A stretch of DNA of 64,000 bases, from assembly GCA_902780785.1 (NCBI GenBank), contig CACZGS010000005.1, positions 62,001 through 126,000 on the forward strand, in the 5' to 3' direction. Positions within the stretch are counted from its first letter, which is position 1. Each line of letters starts with the position of its first letter. This DNA comes from Oscillospiraceae bacterium (GTDB lineage: Bacteria > Bacillota > Clostridia > Saccharofermentanales > Saccharofermentanaceae). The position numbers and the translations under genes are program-made. Below, piece after piece: positions 17,165-24,847 of this stretch. The notes beneath the pieces are model-generated. The model worked only from the letters and a program-made list of their open reading frames with translations. It was not told the origin of the DNA and made no database searches.

Positions 17165-17659
17165 ATGAACAGAAGCGTTGAACCGGCTTTTACACTCAGG
17201 AAAAAGCAGCTGGAACAGGAGAAGCTCGCGATGCAGATCGCAGATCTCGAGAGAAGCATCGCGCGTCCTGCAGATGAAGGCATCAGGCGTTATAGCGCTT
17301 TTGAATTCTTCAAGGGCTTTCTCAAGGCTTCTGTCATAGTCACCGCCGTCCTTGCTGTTCCGTCGTATATTTACTGCGGCATTTCGAATTTTCTTTATAA
17401 ATCGGGAAATCCCGACTGTGCGAACCCGGAGATCAAAGCGGTTCTTTTCCTCGCCGGTATTTTCGCGCTGCTCCACCTGATCGGAGGATTCGTCGCAAGG
17501 AAAAGAAGAGATGCGTATAACAATTCTGTTGACAATACGATCGCAGCAAATCTGAAGCGCAAAGAATCTCTTAAGAAAGAGCTTGAAGATCTGAAAGAAA
17601 GATACAACAATAACCTTATGGATCTTGAAAGCTGTGATGACACCGTCCCGAACATATAG
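17165..17659 (+). CDS. Small membrane protein with flanking coiled coils
   Basis: The ATG at 17165 is preferred because GGCGGGG ends 7 nt upstream; a second ATG at 17159 is nearly on top of that site. The 164-residue product has an N-terminal coiled coil (LRKKQLEQEKLAMQIADLE), two membrane helices (about residues 50-72 and 90-110) and a C-terminal coiled coil rich in Lys, Glu and Leu. No family is recognised. It lies between a lipoprotein and a diiron protein gene, and an anchoring or scaffolding role is conceivable but unproven. Confidence 0.55.
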   Translation: MNRSVEPAFTLRKKQLEQEKLAMQIADLERSIARPADEGIRRYSAFEFFKGFLKASVIVTAVLAVPSYIYCGISNFLYKSGNPDCANPEIKAVLFLAGIFALLHLIGGFVARKRRDAYNNSVDNTIAANLKRKESLKKELEDLKERYNNNLMDLESCDDTVPNI

Positions 17660-17668
17660 GAGGCCGAC

Positions 17669-18415
17669 ATGCACGATCTGACAAAGGAAATCTGGGTGGA
17701 TTACAACTACGAAGACTGGCTCATTCATTTCAAGGAGAATGACAAAGCAAGGCTTCAGATAGACTTCTCGGAAGAACCCGTGCTTACGGAAGAACAGAGA
17801 AAGCTTATCTTCAAATCGATCAAAGCTTTCCAGATGGGTGAGCACAGTGACGGTGTGTATCTTGCAAAGCTCGCGGAAAAGTTCGGGAAGGAATTCAACC
17901 AGCCTCACTATGCCGAGACAATGAACCTCTTCATCAAGGAAGAGAACTTCCACTCGGCATATCTTGCATGGTATCTGAAGCATCACAACGAGCCAAAGGC
18001 AAAGAAAAACAAGCTGGACAAGGTATTCAGGGATCTCCGTCACAACGGAAAGATCTTTACCGAGATCGCGGTGCTCGTAACAGCCGAGACCATTGCCCTG
18101 TCTTACTATTCCGCACTCGGCAACGTAGCCGATCAGATCGGTTCAAAGGATCTTCGTGCCATCTGCAACCAGATGCTTCACGACGAGCTTCCGCATATAG
18201 TTTTCCAGACCTATACCCTGTCGCATTTCGGCAACAGGAAATACAGAAAACTATTCAGGCGCTTTGTCATGGAATGCACGACGGTGGCAGTCTATCTCAT
18301 GTACGGCAAACTCCTGAAAGCAGGCGGATATAATTACAGAAAATTCCATGGCGATAACGTTGCTTACCTGAAGCAGTCATTCAAGATGGTATCGATAATG
18401 CGCAGGAGCGCTTAA
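17669..18415 (+). CDS. Ferritin-like diiron carboxylate protein
   Basis: A 248-residue helical protein carrying a complete diiron four-helix-bundle ligand set: E58 (FQMGEHSDG), E92-x-x-H95 (EENFH), E140 (TAETIALSYY) and E173-x-x-H176 (DELPH). This E / ExxH / E / ExxH layout is used by ferritin-like oxygenases, oxidases and AurF-type enzymes. It could be an oxygen-scavenging or N-oxygenase-like enzyme, and the substrate is unknown. Its ribosome site is AGGAGGCCGAC. The 3' end overlaps the convergent GNAT gene by 4 bp. Confidence 0.7.
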   Translation: MHDLTKEIWVDYNYEDWLIHFKENDKARLQIDFSEEPVLTEEQRKLIFKSIKAFQMGEHSDGVYLAKLAEKFGKEFNQPHYAETMNLFIKEENFHSAYLAWYLKHHNEPKAKKNKLDKVFRDLRHNGKIFTEIAVLVTAETIALSYYSALGNVADQIGSKDLRAICNQMLHDELPHIVFQTYTLSHFGNRKYRKLFRRFVMECTTVAVYLMYGKLLKAGGYNYRKFHGDNVAYLKQSFKMVSIMRRSA

Positions 18416-18861
18416 TAGTCCTTAGCGAGATAGACAAAAGTCAGTTCATCATCTATCTTCTGCTCTTTGAATCTCCTGAATCCGAGAGATTCATAAAGCT
18501 TTATGTTGTCTTCACTCCTGGTGCTCGTAAAGAGCTCGTAGCGGCATTCGGGATAGAACTTCTCGATGGCTCTTAAGAGCATGCTTCCGTTGCCCTGACG
18601 TCTGTAATCGGGATGGACCATCAGCTTGCCGATATAAGCAACCCTGCGCTTCTCATATGCACGCACGGAACCGATGATCTTATCGCCGTCAGTCATCTTT
18701 AAGATTATGCCGTTATTGAATTCTTCCGTAAGTTCCTCAATAGACTCCTTGAGAGGCGGAATGTCCTTGTTGCCGAACAAAGCAGCCTCGCTCTGATAAG
18801 CGAGGTACTGCAGATCTAATATCTCCTGAAGGTCACCTGATTCAGCTCTGGTTATATTCAT
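18412..18861 (-). CDS. GNAT-family N-acetyltransferase
   Basis: A 149-residue single-domain GNAT. The acetyl-CoA pyrophosphate loop reads HPDYRRQGNGSMLL (Q/RxxGxG/A type), followed by the typical YESLGFRRF near the C-terminus. The substrate is unknown. It starts 5 bp after the end of the transglutaminase-like lipoprotein gene and is probably co-transcribed downstream of nothing else. The 3' end overlaps the diiron protein gene tail-to-tail. Confidence 0.8.
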   Translation of the reverse strand: MNITRAESGDLQEILDLQYLAYQSEAALFGNKDIPPLKESIEELTEEFNNGIILKMTDGDKIIGSVRAYEKRRVAYIGKLMVHPDYRRQGNGSMLLRAIEKFYPECRYELFTSTRSEDNIKLYESLGFRRFKEQKIDDELTFVYLAKDY

Positions 18862-18866
18862 GTCTG

Positions 18867-19919
18867 TTAAAGATCTCCGTAACTTAATTCCCTGTTCTTA
18901 CCGTCCACGTCTTTATATATGATAACATTTCTTTCCGTATCCATTGCCGCAAACCAGATATAATCGTGAAAGACCGCGAAGGTTGTGTCATCTGCAGGGT
19001 ATGTTCTCTTGATCTCATCTACAAGAGGCCATACGACATCTGGTCTTATTGTTTCCTTCTCAAAGCCGTTTTCCAAACGCTCCTGTTCGGTAAGCATGAA
19101 ATACATCAGGAGCAGGTCCGCATCAGGATCTTCCCCGTGTGCACCCCAGGTCGCATCACAATGATAGCCCTTCCCGCCGACGACAACATATGTCCATCCG
19201 TGGTAACCGGCACTGCCTTCTCCTTCAAAAGGAGTTGCATCCACGCCGGCCTGCAAAAGAAGATAAGCAAAGGCTCCTGCGAATTCGCAGCAGATACCGT
19301 TCTTCTTCGTAAGGCACGCATAATCACTGAAGTCATCTATCCCCTGACCGTCAAGCGGCTCAAAATCGTACCTGAAGTACTTGCACATATAGACATAGAG
19401 GCCCATTACTTTTTCGAATTCGGAATAATCAGTGCGGATAGCCTCATTGAGCATCCTCTCGATCTCCTTCTCAAATGCCTGCTGCCTTTCAAGGAACTTG
19501 TCCTTATCCATCTTATATTTAAGTTTGCCCACGCCGTCCTTAAATCCGTCACCCACGACCAGTGTGCATGCGGCAGGGAAATAAGCTCCTATGATCACTT
19601 CACTCGTGCAGAACTTATAGCATTCTTCATCAATACACTCGAAAGAATCCTTTCCCTCGCGCATTGCATCGCACATGTTATAAAAAGAATCCCACCATTC
19701 TTCCTTGCAGGCATCTGATATCAGGTTTGTATGGACATGAGGATTGAATCTGAACGGCTCAGCGGCCTCCGTTGTCTCCGTCGCAACTGTTGTCGTCACG
19801 GCAACAGTAATATCAGATGTCGTCTCAGATGTTGCCGGCGTCTCATTTATCCCCGCGCTGCATCCCGAGAAAACAAAGGCAAGCGCAAGCATGCCGCATA
19901 TTATCTTTGCTTTTTTCAT
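18867..19919 (-). CDS. Transglutaminase-like lipoprotein
   Basis: A 350-residue surface lipoprotein: lipobox FVFSGCSAG, then a Thr/Val/Glu-rich linker. The second half holds a transglutaminase-like (papain-fold) core with Cys in NGICCEFAGAF, His in GYHGWTYVVVGG and Asp in HCDATWG, the expected Cys-His-Asp triad order. Bacterial members act as cysteine proteases or amidases on cell-surface proteins. A GNAT gene follows 5 bp downstream. The substrate is unknown. Confidence 0.78.
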   Translation of the reverse strand: MKKAKIICGMLALAFVFSGCSAGINETPATSETTSDITVAVTTTVATETTEAAEPFRFNPHVHTNLISDACKEEWWDSFYNMCDAMREGKDSFECIDEECYKFCTSEVIIGAYFPAACTLVVGDGFKDGVGKLKYKMDKDKFLERQQAFEKEIERMLNEAIRTDYSEFEKVMGLYVYMCKYFRYDFEPLDGQGIDDFSDYACLTKKNGICCEFAGAFAYLLLQAGVDATPFEGEGSAGYHGWTYVVVGGKGYHCDATWGAHGEDPDADLLLMYFMLTEQERLENGFEKETIRPDVVWPLVDEIKRTYPADDTTFAVFHDYIWFAAMDTERNVIIYKDVDGKNRELSYGDL

Positions 19920-20016
19920 AGTTGTCTCCTTTTATCCCATCTAAAGCGGGTTCAGTTTAACAACCGGAAAAATCAAAACGGCATCAATTATATTAAATTT
20001 GGATAAGCGCTCCGGC

Positions 20017-21786
20017 TTAATCTTCTTTCTTCAGTTCGCCGTTAAGGTAGAGTCTTGCATATGCAAGGTCGTAATCAGCATCGAGATCGTAATAGATCTT
20101 AACCGCTTTGGAATCAAGAGGTATCTTCTCATCTAATACGATGCTGCTCTTTCTGTCCTTGCCGGCATCGACGAGAACTTCATTATTCTCATCTAATGTT
20201 CCGATTATCGGATATCTGACCTGTATGCTTCCGCCACTGAGAAGACACATGCCGCCAAGGCTCTGAGCAGAACCCCATGTCGTGGTCACACCCATCATGG
20301 TGACATTGGGACAATTAGAAAGTCTGTAAGCAAGCATATCACCGGAACTTGCAGTACCGGCATTTACGAGTACTACAACAGGGATGTCACAGTATCTGCC
20401 GTCAGGCTCAACGGTCCATGCCCAATTATCGCTCTTACGGAAGCCCTTGCCGTCGTAAAATGCTCCGTATGCAACCATCTTTTCTTTGGTAAATAGTGAT
20501 ACAACCTCTTCATATACGACATCGATACCGCCGTCGTTGCCTCTTATGTCGATAACAAGCCTGTCCATTCCCTGCGCTTTTAATCCGTCGATCCTGGAGA
20601 TAAGGAGCTCCCTTAATTCCGGATAATCATCCACGAGCGCCGCGGAAATGTCCTTGGCATCATCGAAAGATTCCCACGGGATACAAAGATAGCCGCAATG
20701 CTCATCAAGCATCCTCGCCTGGGCAAACTCATCACACCACTTATCGGTCAAAGGCCATAACGCGCTGTTCATCCTGTTAAGGTAGCTTCCGATGCTCTTA
20801 ACGGTAATTTCCTTTGCAGTTCCGTTCTCATCGATGAATCCGACCTTTACCGTATCGCCTCCCTTGCCCGCAAGGAATATAGGTTTTACGACGTCTTCGT
20901 TCTCTGCGATAGGATAAGCGATCATATACATTGAGAACTGAATGCATTTTGTGTCTGCAATCGCTTTATCTATCGCAACACCATCCCATGAAGTAATTAC
21001 AACATTGTTTCTGATGCCCTGGGCATAAGCATCCGAATTCTCATCTGTGAGGATCGCGACTGTCTTGCCGTCATCCGTTCTGATCATCGAGAAACCGTAA
21101 TCGTTGCCGGCCATCTTTTCGCTGACTTTATATGCAAGCTCATCATCAGCGATCGTCATAGATAAGTGCCCGTCATGGAATTCATAACAGAGCTTTGCAA
21201 CGGCTTCTGCGAAAGCCTCTTCATCCCTATTCTTCCGGGCTTCTTCGGCCATCGGAATATACTCTGCCCTGAGAGCTTCAAAGTCGATCTCCTTATAATC
21301 TCTAAGGACATAATTCGCTTCCAGTTCATCTATGAGTTTTGTCATGGATTTCTTGTAATTCTGGTGGCTGAAATTTCCAAAATGATAAGAAGATCCCAAG
21401 GCCAGCACATAGAATACTGACCACGCGGAGATCAATGCAGCAAGGATGCCGTTGATGATAAGCGGCAACACTTTTCGCTTGCCTCTGGATATCCAGAGCG
21501 CCGTGATAAGATATACGAGCGCTGCGGCAAGTCCCGGACCATATCTTAAGAAGCCGATGATCTGCGCGCCTTTTGTATAGTTAATGAGATAGAACACCGC
21601 GAAATTAATAAGCGGAACGAATGCAAGTAACCTGAATACTCTCTTTCTTCTCTTTTTGGTGAAGATCGCGAAAACAACGAGCACCAGGAACCAGGCAGCC
21701 GTAAAAGACATCATATATGCAGTCGGGCGGTCCACCAACGTTAAGAGTTCTATTATCTCTTTTATGATGTCTATTACCATCTCCAT
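20017..21786 (-). CDS. Membrane-anchored S41-family peptidase
   Basis: A 589-residue protein with about four N-terminal membrane helices (residues 25-145) and an extracytoplasmic C-terminal domain. The S41 (C-terminal processing protease) signature is visible: LVIDIRGNDGGIDVVYEE, then NAGTASSGDMLAYRLS containing the catalytic Ser, and GSAQSLGG further on. A PDZ domain is not obvious, and the 150-370 region with YVLRDYKEIDF may be the tricorn-like N-terminal segment. It is the last gene of the hydrolase-TetR-GNAT-S41 run, 14 bp after the GNAT gene. Confidence 0.78.
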   Translation of the reverse strand: MEMVIDIIKEIIELLTLVDRPTAYMMSFTAAWFLVLVVFAIFTKKRRKRVFRLLAFVPLINFAVFYLINYTKGAQIIGFLRYGPGLAAALVYLITALWISRGKRKVLPLIINGILAALISAWSVFYVLALGSSYHFGNFSHQNYKKSMTKLIDELEANYVLRDYKEIDFEALRAEYIPMAEEARKNRDEEAFAEAVAKLCYEFHDGHLSMTIADDELAYKVSEKMAGNDYGFSMIRTDDGKTVAILTDENSDAYAQGIRNNVVITSWDGVAIDKAIADTKCIQFSMYMIAYPIAENEDVVKPIFLAGKGGDTVKVGFIDENGTAKEITVKSIGSYLNRMNSALWPLTDKWCDEFAQARMLDEHCGYLCIPWESFDDAKDISAALVDDYPELRELLISRIDGLKAQGMDRLVIDIRGNDGGIDVVYEEVVSLFTKEKMVAYGAFYDGKGFRKSDNWAWTVEPDGRYCDIPVVVLVNAGTASSGDMLAYRLSNCPNVTMMGVTTTWGSAQSLGGMCLLSGGSIQVRYPIIGTLDENNEVLVDAGKDRKSSIVLDEKIPLDSKAVKIYYDLDADYDLAYARLYLNGELKKED

Positions 21787-21800
21787 TGATCAGAACCTCA

Positions 21801-22205
21801 TCATGTCCAAAGCGTAGTGATGCACATCGGCGATGCGCCTTCACTTATCTCAAATCCGCAGTGCTCATAAAACTTTATTGCCGTGTCGTAAGCGATCACA
21901 CAAATACGCATGTAATCCTTATAGTATTCTTTTACCATCCCGACGAGTTCTTTGCCAATACCTTCTCTGTGATATTCGGGATCTACAAGAAGATAATGGA
22001 CATATGCGTTCATTATCCCGTCATCCATTGCGCTGATAAGTCCTACAAGCTTGTCACCGTCCCATGCGGAATAGACAGCCTTGTAATTTCTCATCGCGAT
22101 AACGAGCTTATCGGGAAAATGACCCGATGACCAATCAACCGAGAGGAAAAGTCTCTCAAGTTCTTCTTTTGCAAATTCTTTCTGATCACTATATTCGATA
22201 TTCAT
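21801..22205 (-). CDS. GNAT-family N-acetyltransferase
   Basis: A 134-residue GNAT domain with acetyl-CoA loop VDPEYHREGIGKELV and C-terminal YEHCGFEISEG. It begins 4 bp after the TetR gene and ends 14 bp before the S41 peptidase gene, so it belongs to the TetR-controlled operon. Substrate unknown. Confidence 0.8.
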   Translation of the reverse strand: MNIEYSDQKEFAKEELERLFLSVDWSSGHFPDKLVIAMRNYKAVYSAWDGDKLVGLISAMDDGIMNAYVHYLLVDPEYHREGIGKELVGMVKEYYKDYMRICVIAYDTAIKFYEHCGFEISEGASPMCITTLWT

Positions 22206-22209
22206 TTAC

Positions 22210-22785
22210 TTATACCAATAACCTTTCATCAATATCATTCCAGTTGATTGAAGACTTAACACCCTTCATACATGCGATGGAAGCCATGCCGTGAACGATA
22301 GACCAGATCTTGATAAGTTCGATTTCCTGCTCTTCGACGGTCTTCTCAAGGCCGTTCTCTTCCAGATGAAGAAGATACATTCTCCTCAGCAAAAGGAACG
22401 GCGGATAATCACCCTTGTATTCTTTGTTCATCTTAAGATGTGCAGTGATATTCTGCTTGCCAAAGAGGAATATGTAGTAATCGGGATTCTTGCTGAAGAA
22501 CGTAACATAAGCTCTGCCCATTGCGATAATCGCAGCATCGGCTGTAGGCTTGCCTTCCACTGCTTCAACGAGCTTTTCCATAAATTTCTCGGTAACGTTA
22601 TCCTTAATGGCTTCGATAAGTTCATCCTTATCTTTGAAATGCGCATAAGGTGCTGCATGCGATACGCCGCATGCGGCAGCCACTTTACGGAGTGATAGAT
22701 TCTCTTCACCGTTCTCATTGATTATCTTGATTCCGGCATCGATCAGGGCCTGCCTGAGATTGCCGTGATGATAACTGTCAGCCAT
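22210..22785 (-). CDS. TetR-family repressor (WHG-type C-terminal domain)
   Basis: A 191-residue regulator. Residues 1-50 form the TetR helix-turn-helix (LSLRKVAAACGVSHAAPYAH, FKDKDELIEAI). The C-terminal ligand-binding half resembles the WHG/TetR_C_33 group. It overlaps the end of the upstream alpha/beta-hydrolase gene by 8 bp, so it is translated from the same mRNA. Two copies of a near-palindrome around CTTnACAnTGTCAAG in the promoter at 23869-23918 are the likely binding sites, giving autoregulation. Confidence 0.88.
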   Translation of the reverse strand: MADSYHHGNLRQALIDAGIKIINENGEENLSLRKVAAACGVSHAAPYAHFKDKDELIEAIKDNVTEKFMEKLVEAVEGKPTADAAIIAMGRAYVTFFSKNPDYYIFLFGKQNITAHLKMNKEYKGDYPPFLLLRRMYLLHLEENGLEKTVEEQEIELIKIWSIVHGMASIACMKGVKSSINWNDIDERLLV

Positions 22786-23854
22786 CTAATGTCTTCTCCT
22801 TTATCTCTCTTAATGCCTTGCACGTATCTTCAGGATTCTCCCAAAGAGGACTGTGCGCGGCATTATTGATCTTATAAAACTTTTTCTCCGGTGCGTTTAT
22901 CACTTCGCAGTAATCCTGCACCAGTTCCCACGGGCAATTATAATCGTATTCTCCGCTTATAAAGAACACAGGCACTTTCAATTCAGTAATCGTCTTTCTG
23001 TAATCGAAGTCATCCAGCTCTTCAGCAAGCGTTGTCTTACGGTACATCTTCATTCCCTTTACGTAATTGATCTTCTCAGAAAGCGTATAGCATCTTGCGG
23101 TAATGATAGGCCATGTGATGCCTTCAAATTCACTCTTGTCCTTAATCGTTCCGCCGCCTGCTTCATGAAGAAGATCTACGTAGGTATACCAATCCTTACA
23201 CTTAATGTTACCACTGTCAAGATGAGTTACCGAATCCTCAAGTTTAACAAGATTCTTATTCTCTCTGCGCCTTGTAAAGACATCCTTCATAAATCCATAC
23301 ATCAGCGCATCATTCTCTTCATTATCAGTAACGCACTGAGCCATACCGATATAGGCATGATAATTCTCCGGGTGTCTCTGAACCTCCATGAGTGCGATCT
23401 TAGATCCGCCCGAGAATCCCATGATGTAGATCTTATCTTTATTGAAACGGGTCTTAAGGTACTCTGTCACAGCTTCTGTATCATCAAGCAGATTATTAAG
23501 TGTAATGCTGTCTACGTCGGCCTTGCCGTTATAAGCAATACCCATGTAACGGTAGTCCCAGTATACAACGGTGAAATCCTCTTCAAGCTTCATATCCTTA
23601 TACTTGTCAGTAAACACATAGTCATCCGTACCGGGGCCGCTGGATACCAAAAGAAGAACGGGATTATCTTTATTCTTACTGTTGATAAAGAACCCGTTCG
23701 GCGCACCGTTTATATCCATGACGAACTTCTCTGATATGCTGTCCGGGCTGTCGTAAGTCCTGATCCTGCCCGGGCTCATCAATGCCCATATAGCAAGTAT
23801 TAGCAGAGGCACTGCCAGCACGCATATTGCAATTACCATGATCTTTTTTCTCAC
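22778..23854 (-). CDS. Membrane-anchored alpha/beta hydrolase
   Basis: A 358-residue protein starting with GTG at 23854 behind GGAGAAGGATA. One N-terminal membrane helix (residues 5-25) is followed by an alpha/beta-hydrolase fold. The oxyanion region is SSGPGTDDY near residue 73 (HGGPG-like), and the nucleophile elbow GFSGGSK has S148. A late Asp-His pair is plausible in SGEYDYNCPW and NNAAHSPLW. This resembles S33 aminopeptidase or esterase proteins. First gene of the TetR-regulated operon. Confidence 0.78.
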   Translation of the reverse strand: MRKKIMVIAICVLAVPLLILAIWALMSPGRIRTYDSPDSISEKFVMDINGAPNGFFINSKNKDNPVLLLVSSGPGTDDYVFTDKYKDMKLEEDFTVVYWDYRYMGIAYNGKADVDSITLNNLLDDTEAVTEYLKTRFNKDKIYIMGFSGGSKIALMEVQRHPENYHAYIGMAQCVTDNEENDALMYGFMKDVFTRRRENKNLVKLEDSVTHLDSGNIKCKDWYTYVDLLHEAGGGTIKDKSEFEGITWPIITARCYTLSEKINYVKGMKMYRKTTLAEELDDFDYRKTITELKVPVFFISGEYDYNCPWELVQDYCEVINAPEKKFYKINNAAHSPLWENPEDTCKALREIKEKTLDG

Positions 23855-23868
23855 TATCCTTCTCCAAT

Positions 23869-23918
23869 CTTGACACTGTCTATATTGATTATAAATGCGC
23901 TATCTTTACATTGTCAAG
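23869..23918 (-). promoter_or_regulatory. Promoter with two putative TetR operators
   Basis: On the minus strand, TTGACA (23912-23917) and TATAAT (23888-23893) are separated by 18 bp, a near-consensus promoter. CTTTACATTGTCAAG (23904-23918) is a 15-bp palindrome with one mismatch that covers the -35. A second site, CTTGACACTGTC (from 23869), sits just after the start of transcription. Both share the half-site CTTGACA/TGTCAAG. Binding by the TetR protein encoded downstream is inferred. Confidence 0.65.
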
Positions 23919-23954
23919 ATAATAGTATTGTTAAAGTCAAACACTAAGTATAAA

Positions 23955-24060
23955 TTTCACTACAGAATTCAGGCTGTGCATGACAAAAATAGTGAAAAGC
24001 CGGTATAACACTCCGGAATTCACTACAAATGTATTGCATAGCCTTAATTTTGTAGTGAAT
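23955..24060. repeat. Inverted-repeat array A (CACTACA arms)
   Basis: Within a 299-bp intergenic gap, two arm pairs recur with a 63-bp period. The first is TTTCACTACA at 23955 with TAGTGAAA at 23990. The second is ATTCACTACAAA at 24018-24029 with its perfect complement TTTGTAGTGAAT at 24049-24060. For the 10-bp core, arms start 33 nt apart in both pairs with 23 nt between. The rest of the gap contains the TetR-controlled promoter on one side and a terminator on the other. Confidence 0.65.
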
Positions 24061-24086
24061 TTTCGACTTCAATCAAGCACCCATAC

Positions 24087-24119
24087 AAAAAGCAGCCGCG
24101 CTTTCGCAACAGCTGCTTT
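24087..24119 (-). terminator. Intrinsic terminator of the M13/ABC transporter operon
   Basis: On the minus strand AAAGCAGC pairs with GCTGCTTT, with an inner TGCG/CGCG stem, followed by TTTTTG. It lies 35 bp past the stop of the ABC ATPase gene. Confidence 0.8.
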
Positions 24120-24153
24120 CTGCATCTGTATTCTCGGGGTTGTAAGAGGGGGC

Positions 24154-24828
24154 TTATCCTATTGTCTTACCGTCTTCAAGCCTTACCGTACGTGTGCCAT
24201 ATGAGGCGCACTGCTCAGAGTGTGTTACCTGAAGGATGGTAAGTCCCTTTTCTTTGTTGAGCTTTGCAAAGAGCTCCATGATCTCCTTTGTGGACTGTGC
24301 ATCAAGGTTACCTGTAGGCTCGTCTGCAAGGATGATCTGAGGATTGCCTAATACTGCTCTTGCGATAGCAACTCTCTGCTGCTGACCGCCTGACAATGTA
24401 TTCGGCATTGCCTTGCGCTTTTCAGTAAGTCCTGTGATCTCCAAGATCTCATCGAGAGCGGGCTTAAGCTCTGACTTCTTCTTGCCTGCCATAGTCTGGG
24501 GAAGGAGGATATTATCAGCGACATTCAGATTCATTACGAGGTTATAGAACTGGAATACGAATCCCATGTTCTTGAGTCTTAAGTCGGAAAGCTCTTTATC
24601 CTTTAAAGAACCGATGTCCTTTCCGCATACGGAGATGTTGCCTTCGAACTTTCTGTCGAGGCCGCCGACCAGGTAAAGGAGTGTTGATTTACCTGAACCG
24701 GAAGCGCCCATCAGGGATACGAATTCACCCTGCTCAACGCTCATGTCAGCGCCCTTCAAGACCTGGTTGAGGTTCTCTCCCTTGCCGAATGTCTTGCTTA
24801 CGTTTTTAACTTCAATGATCTTGCTCAT
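24154..24828 (-). CDS. ABC transporter ATP-binding protein (MacB/LolD type)
   Basis: The start is the ATG at 24828, with GGAGG 8 nt upstream; an in-frame ATG at 24855 lies inside the permease gene and lacks a site. The 224-residue ATPase has Walker A GASGSGKST, a Q-loop (FVFQFYNLV), signature LSGGQQQRVAIAR, Walker B ILADEP and H-loop VTHS. It matches the LolD/MacB group, which powers FtsX-type permeases that do not move solutes through a classic channel. The permease gene lies immediately upstream. Confidence 0.93.
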   Translation of the reverse strand: MSKIIEVKNVSKTFGKGENLNQVLKGADMSVEQGEFVSLMGASGSGKSTLLYLVGGLDRKFEGNISVCGKDIGSLKDKELSDLRLKNMGFVFQFYNLVMNLNVADNILLPQTMAGKKKSELKPALDEILEITGLTEKRKAMPNTLSGGQQQRVAIARAVLGNPQIILADEPTGNLDAQSTKEIMELFAKLNKEKGLTILQVTHSEQCASYGTRTVRLEDGKTIG

Positions 24829-24847
24829 TTTATTATCCTCCAAATTA

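Noticed and set aside
17057..18043. Minus-strand open frame of 328 codons
   Set aside because: It lies antisense to the coiled-coil and ferritin-like genes, which have ribosome sites, domain motifs and metal ligands. No ribosome site or family signal is present on the minus frame.
18966..19718. Plus-strand open frame of 250 codons
   Set aside because: Antisense to the transglutaminase-like lipoprotein with its lipobox and Cys-His-Asp motifs. It is a mirror frame.
22853..23734. Plus-strand open frame of 293 codons
   Set aside because: Antisense to the alpha/beta hydrolase, which carries the GFSGG nucleophile elbow and a matching promoter. The plus frame shows no recognisable domain.
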